Assembly (NCBI RefSeq): GCF_036195325.1
Contig: NZ_CP108101.1
Span: 7,750,001-7,814,000, forward strand
Length of the DNA stretch: 64,000 nucleotides
Source: Streptomyces sp. NBC_00234
GTDB taxonomy: Bacteria; Actinomycetota; Actinomycetes; Streptomycetales; Streptomycetaceae
Direction of reading: 5' to 3'
Shown here: positions 41,242 to 50,377 of the stretch, in pieces
Layout of the letters: the number at the start of each line of letters is the position of its first letter
Position numbering within the stretch: the stretch's first letter is position 1
Notes under the pieces: generated by a model
What the model saw: only the letters and a program-made list of their open reading frames with translations
The model's database searches: none
Told to the model about the DNA's origin: nothing
Position numbers and translations under genes: made by a program

Positions 41242-42996
41242 TCAGCCGGGCAGGACCCACTTCTGGTTGGCGCCGGTGTGGCACGACCAGAGGTGGAGCT
41301 TGGTGCCGTCCGCCGAGGAGACCCCGGCCGCGTCCAGGCACTTGCCCGACTGCGGGTTCTTCAGCGTGCCGTCGGCCTGCGGCACCCATTTCTGGGCGCC
41401 CGTGTCGTTGCACCCGTAGAGCTGGATCTTCGTGCCGTCGGCCGAGCCGCCACCGCTGATGTCCATGCACTTGCCCAGCGACCGCAGTGTGCTGTCGGTG
41501 CCGACGGTCCACTTCTGGGCGGCCGACTGGTTGCACGTCCACAGCTGGATCTGCGTGCCGTCCGCGCTCGATCCGTTCGACACGTCGACGCACTTGCCGC
41601 CGATCCCGGTGATCGCGCCTTCCCGGGGCCCGGGCGTGGTGCCGAGCTCCTTGATCCGGATGTTACGGAAGGCCACGTCGTCGCCGTCCCCGTGGTTCTG
41701 CAGACCGATGTGGCCCTGTTGCAGGCTGCGGGCGGGGTCGGCGTTGGTGAAGTCGTTGATCTTCCGGCCGTTGAGGAAGAGCTGGAGGCGCTCGCCCTCG
41801 ACGCGGATCTCGTACGTGTTCCACTCTCCCGGCGGGTTCAGGGCCGCGTCGCGGGCAGCCAGGTCGGCCGACTTGTAGCCGTAGACGGAGCCGGTGGTGC
41901 GGTCCGGGGTGTCCGTGGCGTCGATCTGGATCTCGTAGCCGTTGTTCACGGCCGACCAGGGGTCGTCGGAGGCGGGGAAACCCACGAAGATGCCGCTGTT
42001 GTCGTCACCGGCCTGACGCCAGTCGAGCTTGAGAGAGTAGGACGTGTACTCCTTGGCCTGGTACCAGAACAGGCCAAGGCCGCCCTGGGAGGTGAGGGTC
42101 GCGTTCGTGTTCACGAAGGATCCGGGGCCGGCCTGCTTCCAGCCGGTGGTGCCCGAGGAACCGAACAGCGGGGTGTAGCCGGTCTCCGGGCGGCAGTCGG
42201 CCTCCGTCAGCTCCGCGGCCCAGCGGATACCGCCGAGCAGGTGCCGGCGGAACGCGGGGTCGGTGTAGGAGTCCTCGGTGTGACCGCCGCCGGTGTAGAA
42301 GGCGCGCCCGCCCTGGTAGTCCTTGCACCAGGCGATGGGGTGGTCGGCGCCCATGGTTCCGCCGCTGTAGGTGGACTCGTCGAGCGAGGCCAGGACGTGC
42401 GCGGTGGTCCGCGGGTTGGTGCGGTAGTCGTACCACTCGTCGGTCCGCTGCCAGCTCGGGCCGAGGTGGGCGGTGGCGTCGTGGGCGCGGTCCTCCACCG
42501 TGACCGTGGCCGGCTGGATCTGCGGATGCGACTTGAACAGCGCGCCCGCCAGGCCGCCGTACCAGGCCCAGTCGTACTCGGTGTCGGCCGCCGCGTGGAC
42601 GCCGACGTACCCGCCGCCCGCCGCCATGTACCCCTCGAAGGCGGTCTGCTGGGTGGGGTTGAGGACGTCGCCGGTGGTGGAGAGGAAGACGACGGCCTCG
42701 TACCCGGCGAGGTTCGACGGGGTGAAGGCGGCGGCGTCCTCGGTCGCGGTGACGGTGAAGTTGTTGGCCGCGCCCAGCTCGCGCAGGGCGGTGACGCCTT
42801 CGTCGATGGAGGAGTGGCGGAATCCGGCGGTCTTGGAGAAGACCAGGACGTCGTACGCCGGGTCGGCGGCCACCGCCGCGCGGGCGGGGGCGTTCGAGGT
42901 GGGGACGGCGGCCGTGGAGACGGCGGCGGGCAGGGCGGCGGCTCCGAGCAGGCCGCAGGCGGCCAGTGCGGCGATGCGCCCGATTCTTCGGCTCAT
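41242..42996 (-). CDS. Secreted ThuA-domain protein with 3-keto-disaccharide hydrolase-type and ricin lectin domains
   Basis: This 584-residue protein has a signal peptide (MSRRIGRIAALAACGLLGAA). A ThuA-like domain at about 48-265 is glutamine-amidotransferase-like (YDVLVFSKTAGFRHSSIDEG, GGGYVGVHAAADTEYDWAWY, GGRAFYTGGGHTEDSY). A DUF1080 domain at about 280-450 is of the 3-keto-disaccharide hydrolase/LamG type (GIFVGFPASDDPW, EWNTYEIRVEGERLQLFLNG). A ricin-type trefoil at about 462-584 has three QXW-like repeats. ThuA and DUF1080 proteins act in metabolism of oxidised disaccharides. The ATG overlaps the stop of the sugar-dehydrogenase-like gene as ATGA, so the two secreted proteins are made together and probably act in sequence. 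Confidence 0.86.
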   Translation of the reverse strand: MSRRIGRIAALAACGLLGAAALPAAVSTAAVPTSNAPARAAVAADPAYDVLVFSKTAGFRHSSIDEGVTALRELGAANNFTVTATEDAAAFTPSNLAGYEAVVFLSTTGDVLNPTQQTAFEGYMAAGGGYVGVHAAADTEYDWAWYGGLAGALFKSHPQIQPATVTVEDRAHDATAHLGPSWQRTDEWYDYRTNPRTTAHVLASLDESTYSGGTMGADHPIAWCKDYQGGRAFYTGGGHTEDSYTDPAFRRHLLGGIRWAAELTEADCRPETGYTPLFGSSGTTGWKQAGPGSFVNTNATLTSQGGLGLFWYQAKEYTSYSLKLDWRQAGDDNSGIFVGFPASDDPWSAVNNGYEIQIDATDTPDRTTGSVYGYKSADLAARDAALNPPGEWNTYEIRVEGERLQLFLNGRKINDFTNADPARSLQQGHIGLQNHGDGDDVAFRNIRIKELGTTPGPREGAITGIGGKCVDVSNGSSADGTQIQLWTCNQSAAQKWTVGTDSTLRSLGKCMDISGGGSADGTKIQLYGCNDTGAQKWVPQADGTLKNPQSGKCLDAAGVSSADGTKLHLWSCHTGANQKWVLPG

Positions 42997-45812
42997 GACA
43001 GGGTCCACTTCTGGTTGGCCGCGGCGTTGCAGGTCCACAGGTGCAGCTTGGTGCCGTCGGCGGAGGAGGCCCCGGCCGCGTCCAGGCACTTGCCGGACAC
43101 CGGGTTCTTCAGCGTGCCGTCGGCCTGGGGCACCCACTTCTGGGCGCCGGTGTTGTTGCAGCCGTAGAGCTGCACCTTGGTGCCGTCGGCGGTGCCGCCG
43201 CCGCTGATGTCCATGCACTTGCCCAGCGCGCGCAGCGTGCTGTCGGCGCCGGCCGTCCACTGCTGGGCGGCCGTCTGGTTGCACGTCCAGAGCTGGATCT
43301 GGGTGCCGTCGGCGCTCGCGCCGCCCGCGACGTCGACGCACTTGCCGCCGATGCCCTTGATCGGCCCGCCCTGGGATGTGGTCGTGGTCGTGAAGGTGAA
43401 GTCGTCGAGGTCGAACAGAGAGCCGCTGCCGCCCTTGAAGACCAGGTGGAGGGTGGTGGTCCCGGCGGGTGCGCCGGCGAGGTTCGCCGTCACGTTCTGG
43501 AACGTCTCCCAGCCGCCTGTGACGGGGACGGCCGTCGATCCGAGCAGGGTGCCGGTGGGCGACCCCGCCCGTATCTCAAGCGTGCCACCCGAACCCGCGG
43601 AGGAGACGCGGGCCGTCAGCTTGGTGGCGTTGGAGAGCAGGTAGGGCGTGAAGGAGATCCAGTCGCCGTTCTCGATGTGGCCGACGGTCTTCCCGCCGTG
43701 CGCGGCGGCGTGGTCCACGACCTGCACACCCGCGGAGCCGCCGTAGTGCTCGGCCTGGCGCTGGCTGCCCTGGCTGATGCGCTGAGCGTGGGTGGTCAGC
43801 GCGGGCTGCCCGTTGGCGCCCTTGTCGGTGTACTCGGCGTCCCAGACGCCGAAGATGTTCGCGTTGGGGTCGTGCTCGCCGTCGGCGATGGTCTGCACGG
43901 TGCCCGAGCATCCGGTGGCGGAGGTCTGCGGGTGGCCGTGGCTGTCGTGGCCCACGATGAACGTGATCGTGACCTTGGAGCAGTCGATCGCACCGTCCTC
44001 GGGGTCGGTGACGGTCACCTTGAAGGGCACGGCGGCGCCCGGATCGATGATGGCGCCGTCGCCGGGCAGTTCGAGGGTGACGGTGGGCGCGGTGTTGCCG
44101 ACGGTGATGGTCACCGAGGCGGTGGCCGTCCGGCCGGTACCGTCGGAGACGGTCAGCTCGGCGGTGTGACTGCCGTTGACGGTGTACGTGTGCGACGGGT
44201 TGGCGGCGGTCGAGGTGGCGCCGTCACCGAACTTCCAGGCGTAGGTGAGCGGGTCGCCGTCGGGGTCGGAGGTGCCGGCCGAGGAGAACTGGACGGTGAG
44301 CGGGGCCTTGCCCGAGGTGCGGTCGGCCGCGGCCTTGGCCAGCGGGGACCGGCCGCCGCTGACGTTCTCGATGCGGTAGACCGCGCTGTTGGCGTCGCCG
44401 TTGAAGTAGCCGGTGCCGTAGTCGAGGACGTAGAGCGCGCCGTCCGGGCCGAAGGCCATGTCCATGATCTGGGTGCCCTGCCAGGGGAAGGCGTTGATCG
44501 ACTGGACGGCTCCGTCGGTGCCCTGCTCGATGCGCTTGATCCACTTGCGGCCGAACTCGCCGGCGAAGAAGTCGCCGTCGTAGCTCTCGGGGAACTTCAC
44601 CGCGGAGGTGGACGCCGCGTCGTAGCGGTAGACGGGTCCGGCCATGGGCGACTCGGAGCCGCTGCCGAATTCGGGGACCGAGCCGCCGTCGTAGGGGATC
44701 CAGGCGGGCTGTGCGGCGGGCAGGTCGGTCAGCCCGGTGTTGTTCGGCGAGGTGTTCTTCGGGGCGGCGCAGGAGAAGGCGGCGCCGGAGGTCGAGGTGG
44801 CGAAGTTGTAGTCGACGTAGGCGTTGTTCTTGCCGGTGCAGTAGGGCCAGCCGTAGTTGCCGGCCTTGGTGATCCGGTTGAACTCGACCTGTCCGGCAGG
44901 GCCCCGGGAGGCGCTCGCGGTGCCTGCGTCGGGGCCGTAGTCGCCGAGGTAGACGGTGCCGGTGGGCTTGTCGACGCTCATCCGGAAGGGGTTGCGGAAG
45001 CCCATGGCGTAGATCTCGGGACGCGTTCTCGCGGTGCCCGGCGCGAAGAGGTTGCCCGCCGGGACGGAGTAGGTGGCGTCCGCGTTGACCTTGATCCGCA
45101 GGACCTTGCCGCGCAGGTCGTTGGTGTTGCCCGCCGACCGCTGGGCGTCGTAGGCGGGGTTGCGGTCCGCCCGCTCGTCGATGGGCGTGTAGCCGTCGGA
45201 GGCGAAGGGATTGCTGTCGTCGCCGGTGGAGAGGTAGAGGTTGCCCTGGGCGTCGAAGTCGATGTCGCCGCCGACGTGGCAGCACAGGCCGCGGCTGGCG
45301 GGGACGTCCAGGACCTTCTTCTCGGAGGCGAGGTCCAGCGTGCCGTCGGCCTTGAGGACGAACCGTGAGAGGCGGTTGACGCCGTCGAAGGGGGCGAAGT
45401 CGGCCGCGGAACCGGTCGCGGGCGCGTCGCCCGCGGGGGTCGTCAGCTTCGGGGCGTAGTAGAGGTAGACGAACCGGTTGGCGGTGAAGCCCGGGTCGAC
45501 GCCGACGCCCTGGAGGCCTTCCTCGTCGTGCGAGTAGACGTCGAGCCGGCCGGCGACCTTGGTGGTACCGGCGGCGTCGGTGAGACGCAGGGTGCCGTCC
45601 CGTGAGGTGTGCAGGACGGACCTGTCCGGCAGGACGGCGAGCGTCATCGGCTCGCCTGTCTCGGCCACCCCCTTGGCGAGGGTGACCTGCTGGAACTCTT
45701 CGGCCGCCGCAGGTGCGGCTTCGGCCGGTCCCTGCTGGACGGTGAGGGCGCCCGCGGCGGCGAGCAAGGTGCAGGCGAGCGCCGCGAGAGGTCGGGTGAA
45801 TCTCCTGTGCAC
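42993..45812 (-). CDS. Secreted PQQ-type sugar dehydrogenase-like protein with PKD, CBM6 and ricin domains
   Basis: This 939-residue protein has a GTG start at 45812 after GGAGGATTCGC and a signal peptide (LAALACTLLAAAGALTV). A six-bladed propeller of the soluble glucose dehydrogenase type spans about 40-480 (HDEEGLQGVGVDPGFTANRF, GDIDFDAQGNLYLSTGDDSN, GNYGWPYC, DMAFGPDGALYVLDYG). A PKD domain (ADRTSGKAPLTVQFSSAGTS), a further beta domain, a CBM6-like module (about 670-800, GHIENGDWISFTPYL) and a C-terminal ricin trefoil follow. It would oxidise sugars outside the cell, while the ThuA partner would process the keto products. Cofactor residues were not verified. Confidence 0.86.
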   Translation of the reverse strand: MHRRFTRPLAALACTLLAAAGALTVQQGPAEAAPAAAEEFQQVTLAKGVAETGEPMTLAVLPDRSVLHTSRDGTLRLTDAAGTTKVAGRLDVYSHDEEGLQGVGVDPGFTANRFVYLYYAPKLTTPAGDAPATGSAADFAPFDGVNRLSRFVLKADGTLDLASEKKVLDVPASRGLCCHVGGDIDFDAQGNLYLSTGDDSNPFASDGYTPIDERADRNPAYDAQRSAGNTNDLRGKVLRIKVNADATYSVPAGNLFAPGTARTRPEIYAMGFRNPFRMSVDKPTGTVYLGDYGPDAGTASASRGPAGQVEFNRITKAGNYGWPYCTGKNNAYVDYNFATSTSGAAFSCAAPKNTSPNNTGLTDLPAAQPAWIPYDGGSVPEFGSGSESPMAGPVYRYDAASTSAVKFPESYDGDFFAGEFGRKWIKRIEQGTDGAVQSINAFPWQGTQIMDMAFGPDGALYVLDYGTGYFNGDANSAVYRIENVSGGRSPLAKAAADRTSGKAPLTVQFSSAGTSDPDGDPLTYAWKFGDGATSTAANPSHTYTVNGSHTAELTVSDGTGRTATASVTITVGNTAPTVTLELPGDGAIIDPGAAVPFKVTVTDPEDGAIDCSKVTITFIVGHDSHGHPQTSATGCSGTVQTIADGEHDPNANIFGVWDAEYTDKGANGQPALTTHAQRISQGSQRQAEHYGGSAGVQVVDHAAAHGGKTVGHIENGDWISFTPYLLSNATKLTARVSSAGSGGTLEIRAGSPTGTLLGSTAVPVTGGWETFQNVTANLAGAPAGTTTLHLVFKGGSGSLFDLDDFTFTTTTTSQGGPIKGIGGKCVDVAGGASADGTQIQLWTCNQTAAQQWTAGADSTLRALGKCMDISGGGTADGTKVQLYGCNNTGAQKWVPQADGTLKNPVSGKCLDAAGASSADGTKLHLWTCNAAANQKWTLS

Positions 45813-46327
45813 GCGAATCCTCCGTGTGGGGTCGAGGTGGAGCACAGGCGCGCGCCGTCGCGCCGGGAGGACGGGCGCCCACAGGGGGAGGGGAGGGCGA
45901 CCCGTCCTTGTTGTCCGGTACAGGTCAGGAAGGTATTGGGTTTTTCCTCCGCCAGAAACCCCTTTGACGTACAGGACTTGAACTTTCTCCTTCGGGGAGA
46001 CAAAGGCGTGGGGCGCGCACCCCGGCCGGTGGCCGGAGCCGCGGCGTCACGCCAAGAGGCAGCACGGGCTGAGGGACGCTTGCGCGGGCGTGGGGCCGGA
46101 AGCGCGGGCGAGCCGCTTCACGACCGCCTCGTAAGCACTGCACAGCCCTCTGGACCAGGACGAAGGAGAGGAAGCGGCGCACGCGAGCCGGCCTGCGGAG
46201 CCGTTACCACTGAGGGGGAAGCCACATTTTTCTGCCTCTGATGTCATCCAAGAGGCGGTCACGGTGAGAAGTAATTGATGTGGCGGGCGGTAACAGCTCG
46301 TCTCCCTCTCAGGAGAAGGTGAAGGAC
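45813..46327. other. Divergent spacer between sugar dehydrogenase-like and fasciclin genes
   Basis: These 515 bases carry both promoters. The right part (46210-46330) is richer in A/T and ends in the ribosome-binding site of the fasciclin gene. I found no convincing gene, inverted repeat or operator. Confidence 0.5.
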
Positions 46328-46909
46328 ATGACCGGCAACCGCTTCAGGGGTGTTGCCCTCGCCGGAGCGGGCGCACTTCTCGTTCCCCTTGCGCTCGTCG
46401 CAGCGGCCCCCATGGCGCAGGCAGGCCCGGTGGCCGAACCGTTCGGCCCCGCCTGCTCCACACTCCCTGCCAGCGGCGAGGGGAGCGCCTCAGGCATGGC
46501 CGATGACCCCGTCGCCACTGCGGCGTCCAACAACCCCGAACTGTCCACGCTGGTCACCGCTGTCAAGAAGGCCGGTCTGGTCGACACGCTGAACAACGCC
46601 GAGAACATCACCGTCTTCGCACCCACGAACGATGCTTTCGAAAAGATCCCGAAGGCTGATCTCGACAAGATCCTCAACGACAAGGACCAGTTGACGGACC
46701 TCCTCACCTACCACGTGGTGGATGAGAAGGTGACCATCGACCAGCTTCCCGACGGCTCGTTCAAGACCCTCCAGGGCGGGGAGCTGACGACGTCCGGTTC
46801 CGGGGATTCCTTCAAGGTGAACGACTCCGCGACCATCGTCTGCGGTGACATCACCACGAAGAACGCAACGGTCCAGCTCATCGACACCGTCCTGATGCCC
46901 AAGTCCTGA
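46328..46909 (+). CDS. Secreted fasciclin (FAS1) domain protein
   Basis: This 193-residue protein has a signal peptide (GVALAGAGALLVPLALVAAA, cleavage near AQA-GP). A single FAS1 domain at about 68-192 carries the H1 and H2 boxes (NITVFAPTNDAFEKIP and ATVQLIDTVLMPK) and a central YH motif (LLTYHVVDEKVT). FAS1 domains mediate adhesion at cell surfaces. The ATG at 46328 follows AGGAGAAGG. Unlike many Streptomyces homologues it has no adjacent sigma/anti-sigma pair. Confidence 0.9.
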   Translation: MTGNRFRGVALAGAGALLVPLALVAAAPMAQAGPVAEPFGPACSTLPASGEGSASGMADDPVATAASNNPELSTLVTAVKKAGLVDTLNNAENITVFAPTNDAFEKIPKADLDKILNDKDQLTDLLTYHVVDEKVTIDQLPDGSFKTLQGGELTTSGSGDSFKVNDSATIVCGDITTKNATVQLIDTVLMPKS

Positions 46910-47125
46910 ATGGGCCATGGTACTGGTGAGTTCGCGTATTCAACTGTCGCCAGTTCCCCGAGGAACCCAGCCCGCTGGTGACCGTGTGTGATCTCCAGCG
47001 GCGTATCGACTCCGGGTGAGCTGCTTGTGCTGGCCCGGGGCCGGTGGCGTTCAGCGGCGCTCGGCGAGGGCCTGCCGCCGGGGTCCTCCGGCGCCGCTGG
47101 GGCCTCGACCCCGGGCAGCCGTGAT

Positions 47126-47797
47126 TCAGCGGTACTGCTCCGGAATTTCCATCTCCTCTGAGCCGTCGGAGATGTATTCCATCCCCGGGTTTTCGACCTC
47201 GGTAACGACGATCCAGGGTTTATGCCCCTCAACCTCGCAGACCGCGTGCAGGCGCAGTTTCGCGTCCCAGTACCCGTCCACCCAGTCTCCCGGGTCCTGG
47301 AACCAGCTCGGCGGCTCGGAGTTATCCATCTGCCGGTACACGAAGTTGCCGCGCTCCAGGCTCCGGATAATGCTCTTGCGGCCGGGCGCGGCAACCCCGT
47401 CGACCCCGGGGCTGAATCGGGCGGCCCCCCAGATCACCGACGACAGCTCCGTACGCATTGCTTCGTCGTAATGCGGTCTGGCTGAGTGATCCCGTCCGGC
47501 CTCGTCGCGCACCGTGAGGGTGATCGTGTCGAGGTGATCCAGGCCGACCGGGCCGTCGAGTGTGGTGGCGAGCCTCAGACGGTTGGGGCCCACGCGGATC
47601 AGGCTGAAGGTCAGCTCAGGAGTCAGCTCGCGGTGCCAGCGGTCGCGTTCGATCTTCGCCACCTCTCGTGCGGTGTCAGCCGAGTCCGCGGCGGCCGCCG
47701 CCGCTTTGCGGGTCGTCCAGTACGCCATGACCGCGGTGACCACCACCCCGACCGCGGCAGCAATGGCGCTGAGCGCCGTCCAGTCGTCAGTGTTCAT
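47126..47797 (-). CDS. Hypothetical protein with one N-terminal membrane helix
   Basis: This 223-residue protein starts MNTDDWTALSAIAAAVGVVV. It has a single membrane helix at about 6-27, a helical Ala-rich coiled-coil-like segment (TTRKAAAAAADSADTAREVA) and a soluble cytoplasmic domain of about 160 residues rich in beta strands (PELTFSLIRVGPNRLRLATT, GHKPWIVVTEVENPG). I recognise no named family. The ATG at 47797 has no ribosome-binding site, and TACGGT lies about 15 bases upstream, so the transcript may be nearly leaderless. Confidence 0.65.
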   Translation of the reverse strand: MNTDDWTALSAIAAAVGVVVTAVMAYWTTRKAAAAAADSADTAREVAKIERDRWHRELTPELTFSLIRVGPNRLRLATTLDGPVGLDHLDTITLTVRDEAGRDHSARPHYDEAMRTELSSVIWGAARFSPGVDGVAAPGRKSIIRSLERGNFVYRQMDNSEPPSWFQDPGDWVDGYWDAKLRLHAVCEVEGHKPWIVVTEVENPGMEYISDGSEEMEIPEQYR

Positions 47798-48180
47798 GGC
47801 GCCGGACCGTAGCAGCAGCGAGGGCCACACCCGGTGGAGTGTCCGGATCGGGACATGATCGGGGGCGCTTGGACCAGCGGTACAGCCGTTGGCGCTAAGC
47901 CTTGATCAAGGCTGTCAGTTGCGGATCTCGGCGTTCGGATGGGGCTGGGACTGGAGTCGTTCGCGGAGGTCGATCTCCTCGCAGTGAGCGGGCGTCGAAC
48001 CTGCGGACATCCCGCCGAAGGCAGAGGGGCCGACTGATGGCTCCGTCGGGTCGCCCCGGGCCAGCGGCCCGCATTGTGAACACCACGGTGACTGGCGGCG
48101 CCGGTCCGCGCTGCGGGTGAGCGCGGACCGGCTGGGGTGGCGACGGTCTGCCGTCGCCGGGTTGGGTGCGTCCGAGCCGT
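47798..48180. other. Spacer with a perfect 16-bp palindrome
   Basis: This 383-base interval contains no convincing gene. AGCCTTGATCAAGGCT at 47898-47913 is a perfect palindrome about 100 bases upstream of the membrane-protein gene. The right part holds the MFS terminator (48100-48132). Confidence 0.5.
48100..48132 (-). terminator. Terminator of the MFS pump gene
   Basis: GCCGGTCCGCGC at 48100-48111 pairs perfectly with GCGCGGACCGGC at 48121-48132. It lies about 50 bases past the stop of the leftward MFS gene. Confidence 0.75.
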
Positions 48181-49614
48181 TCAGTGGCCGGGGGTCGGGC
48201 TGTCGGCGGGTGCGGTCTTGGGCAGGAGGCCGAGGAAGGGCAGGCAGATGACGGTGACGGTCATGACGGTGATGATGGCGAGGGTCATGGCGTGGTCGGG
48301 GGCCCCGCCGTGGAGGTAGACGGTGGTGACGGTGGCGGAGCCCAGCGCGGTGGCGAGTTGCTGGACGGCGGTGAGGGTGCCGCTCGCACTGCCTGCTTCG
48401 GCGGGGTCGGTGTTGCCGATGGTGATGTCGAAGAGGGTGCCGAAGCAGGCGCCCATGCCGATGCCGGCCAGGACGCTGGCGGGTGCCAGGGCGAGCAGGG
48501 TGACGTCGGTGCCGCTGGTGACCACCAGGGCCAGGAGCCAGCCGGCGCCGGCGAGGGTGACCAGCATGCCCGCGAGGATGAGGAGGCGGCCCAGCTTCTT
48601 GGTCAGGGCCATGCCCGCGCCGGCGCCGGCGATGATGCCGAGGGTCAGCGGAAGCATGCCCACGGCCGCGCTGCCGGGGCTGGCGCCCAGGGCCTGCTGG
48701 ATGAACAGGGAGATGACGAAGGCCAGCCCGTTGGTGACGGCGAAGAACATCAGCCCGACCAGCAGCCCTGAGGTGAAGCCCTTGTTGCGGAACAGCGAGG
48801 GCGCGATGAGCGGCGCAGCGGCGGTCCGCTGACGGCGCGCGAACAGCAGCAGGAACACCACGCCGACGGCCAGGGCCGCGATGGAGAGGATGCTCCAGTC
48901 GGACTCGGAGCCCTCGATCAACCCGAACATCGTCCCGAACATGGCCAGGGCGAGGATGCCCGCGCCGACCCCGTCCACGGTGACGGCCGGGTCGGCGTTG
49001 TCGCGGGGCAGTATCCGGGCGGCCAGGACGACGCCGATGGTGCCCAGGAGCAGGTTGACCAGGAAGATTGGCCGCCAGGACAGCCCGGCGAAGTCGGCGT
49101 CGATGGCGAACCCGGCCAGAACCGGGCCACCGATCGTGGCGATGCCCAGCAGCGGCCCGAACAGGTTGAACGACGTACGTCGCATGTCGGGCGTGAAGTG
49201 GCGGGTGATGATCGCCATGCCCTGGGGGATGAGGAGCGCGCCGAAGGCGCCCTGCAGGATCCGGGCGGAGATCATTACGCCGGATCCGCCGGCCAGTCCG
49301 CAGGCCGCTGAGGCGAGGGTGAAGCCGCTCATGCCGATCAGGAAGAGGCGGCGCTGTCCGTAGCGGTCGCCGAGGCGTCCGCCGATGACGAGCAGGACGC
49401 CCATGGCCAGGGCGTAGGACGCGCCGAGCCATTTGATCAGGCCGTCGCCGCCGCCGATGTCGTCCGCGATCGTGGGCGCCGCGATGTTGGTGACGGTCGC
49501 GTCGATCATGTCGAGCGCGTCGGCGAGCAGGACCAGGAGCAGGACGGCCCACATCGCGAGCTTGCCGAGCCGTGCCGCTCCTGTCGGAGGCCCGGTTTCC
49601 GTGGTGATGGTCAT
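48181..49614 (-). CDS. MFS drug transporter, DHA2 (EmrB/QacA) type
   Basis: This 477-residue protein has about fourteen membrane helices. It carries the DHA2 motif near helix 1 (LADALDMIDATVTNIAAPTI), the loop 2-3 motif (GGRLGDRYGQRRLFLIG) and motif C in helix 5 (GPLLGIATIGGPVLAG). These proton-driven pumps export hydrophobic antibiotics and dyes. The ATG at 49614 follows GGAGGCCGTC; an in-frame ATG four codons earlier is less likely. It is divergent from a TetR gene, so expression is probably induced by its own substrates. A 12-bp hairpin terminates it. Confidence 0.91.
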   Translation of the reverse strand: MTITTETGPPTGAARLGKLAMWAVLLLVLLADALDMIDATVTNIAAPTIADDIGGGDGLIKWLGASYALAMGVLLVIGGRLGDRYGQRRLFLIGMSGFTLASAACGLAGGSGVMISARILQGAFGALLIPQGMAIITRHFTPDMRRTSFNLFGPLLGIATIGGPVLAGFAIDADFAGLSWRPIFLVNLLLGTIGVVLAARILPRDNADPAVTVDGVGAGILALAMFGTMFGLIEGSESDWSILSIAALAVGVVFLLLFARRQRTAAAPLIAPSLFRNKGFTSGLLVGLMFFAVTNGLAFVISLFIQQALGASPGSAAVGMLPLTLGIIAGAGAGMALTKKLGRLLILAGMLVTLAGAGWLLALVVTSGTDVTLLALAPASVLAGIGMGACFGTLFDITIGNTDPAEAGSASGTLTAVQQLATALGSATVTTVYLHGGAPDHAMTLAIITVMTVTVICLPFLGLLPKTAPADSPTPGH

Positions 49615-49654
49615 GACGGCCTCCAAGAGTGAACAGCATCGGATTTCCTACTCA

Positions 49655-49724
49655 GACTGAAACACAACTATGACTAAAACTGCAACGAGTAGTGTTTTGA
49701 AGTTTGTGGTGCTACATTTCAGTC
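49655..49724. promoter_or_regulatory. A/T-rich divergent promoter/operator for MFS and TetR genes
   Basis: GACTGAAA at 49655-49662 and TTTCAGTC at 49717-49724 are exact inverted repeats bracketing a strikingly A/T-rich segment, which itself contains AAAAC and GTTTT half sites (49676-49698). The second arm abuts the TetR ATG. This is the expected place for the TetR operator controlling both genes. Confidence 0.55.
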
Positions 49725-50318
49725 ATGGCGACCACTGGAGCCGCGCCTGGCAGGCGCGAACGCAAGAAGGCGGCAACCCGCAAGGCCCTGGCCGACGCGG
49801 CCCTGGAGCTCTTCCTGGAGCACGGCTACGAGAAAGTGACGATCGCTCAGATCGCCGAGGCCGCGGACACCGCGACCACGACCCTGTTCGCGCACTTCCC
49901 GGCGGGCAAGGAAGCCCTGATCCTCGACGACAGCGGGGAGCGGGAAGCGGCCCTGGTCAACGCAGTCCGCAACCGGCCCGAAGGCAGCTCGGCCCTGGAC
50001 GCCCTGCACGCCTTCTTCGCCGGCCGGGCCCCCTTCGCCGACGAACGCGACCTGCCCGAGCGCTACCGGCGCGCGTCAAAACTGATCATGGACACTCCCG
50101 CGCTGTGGGCCTACGCACGTCAGGTCTGGGTGGCCTGTCAGGAGCCGCTCGCCCGCCTGCTCGCGGAGGCCGCCGGCCAGAGCGAGCCCGACGAATCCCA
50201 CCGCCTCCTGGCCCGCTACGTGCTGGAGACCCCCGACCTGGCATCGAGCCGCCCCGACCGCAAGGCCGCCCTCGCCGAGGCGTTCCGCCGCCTCCACCTG
50301 GGCTGGCCCGAACTCTGA
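49725..50318 (+). CDS. TetR-family transcriptional regulator
   Basis: This 197-residue regulator has a TetR_N domain at about 12-60 (RKALADAALELFLEHGYEKV, IAQIAEAADTATTTLFAHFP) and a C-terminal effector domain. The ATG at 49725 starts MATTGAAPGRRERKK and is immediately preceded by an inverted-repeat arm, so its leader is short. It is divergent from the MFS pump and 59 bases ahead of the SDR gene on the same strand, and probably represses both directions. Confidence 0.9.
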   Translation: MATTGAAPGRRERKKAATRKALADAALELFLEHGYEKVTIAQIAEAADTATTTLFAHFPAGKEALILDDSGEREAALVNAVRNRPEGSSALDALHAFFAGRAPFADERDLPERYRRASKLIMDTPALWAYARQVWVACQEPLARLLAEAAGQSEPDESHRLLARYVLETPDLASSRPDRKAALAEAFRRLHLGWPEL

Positions 50319-50377
50319 TACCGCCCCCGCCCCCGCCGCCCACGGGCCCCACCGGCGACCCCCTGCAAGGAGCCCCC

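Noticed and set aside
43041..45368. A 775-codon open frame antisense to the sugar dehydrogenase-like gene
   Set aside because: Low-complexity Gly/Val/Arg composition and no start signal; it is a shadow of the real gene on the other strand.
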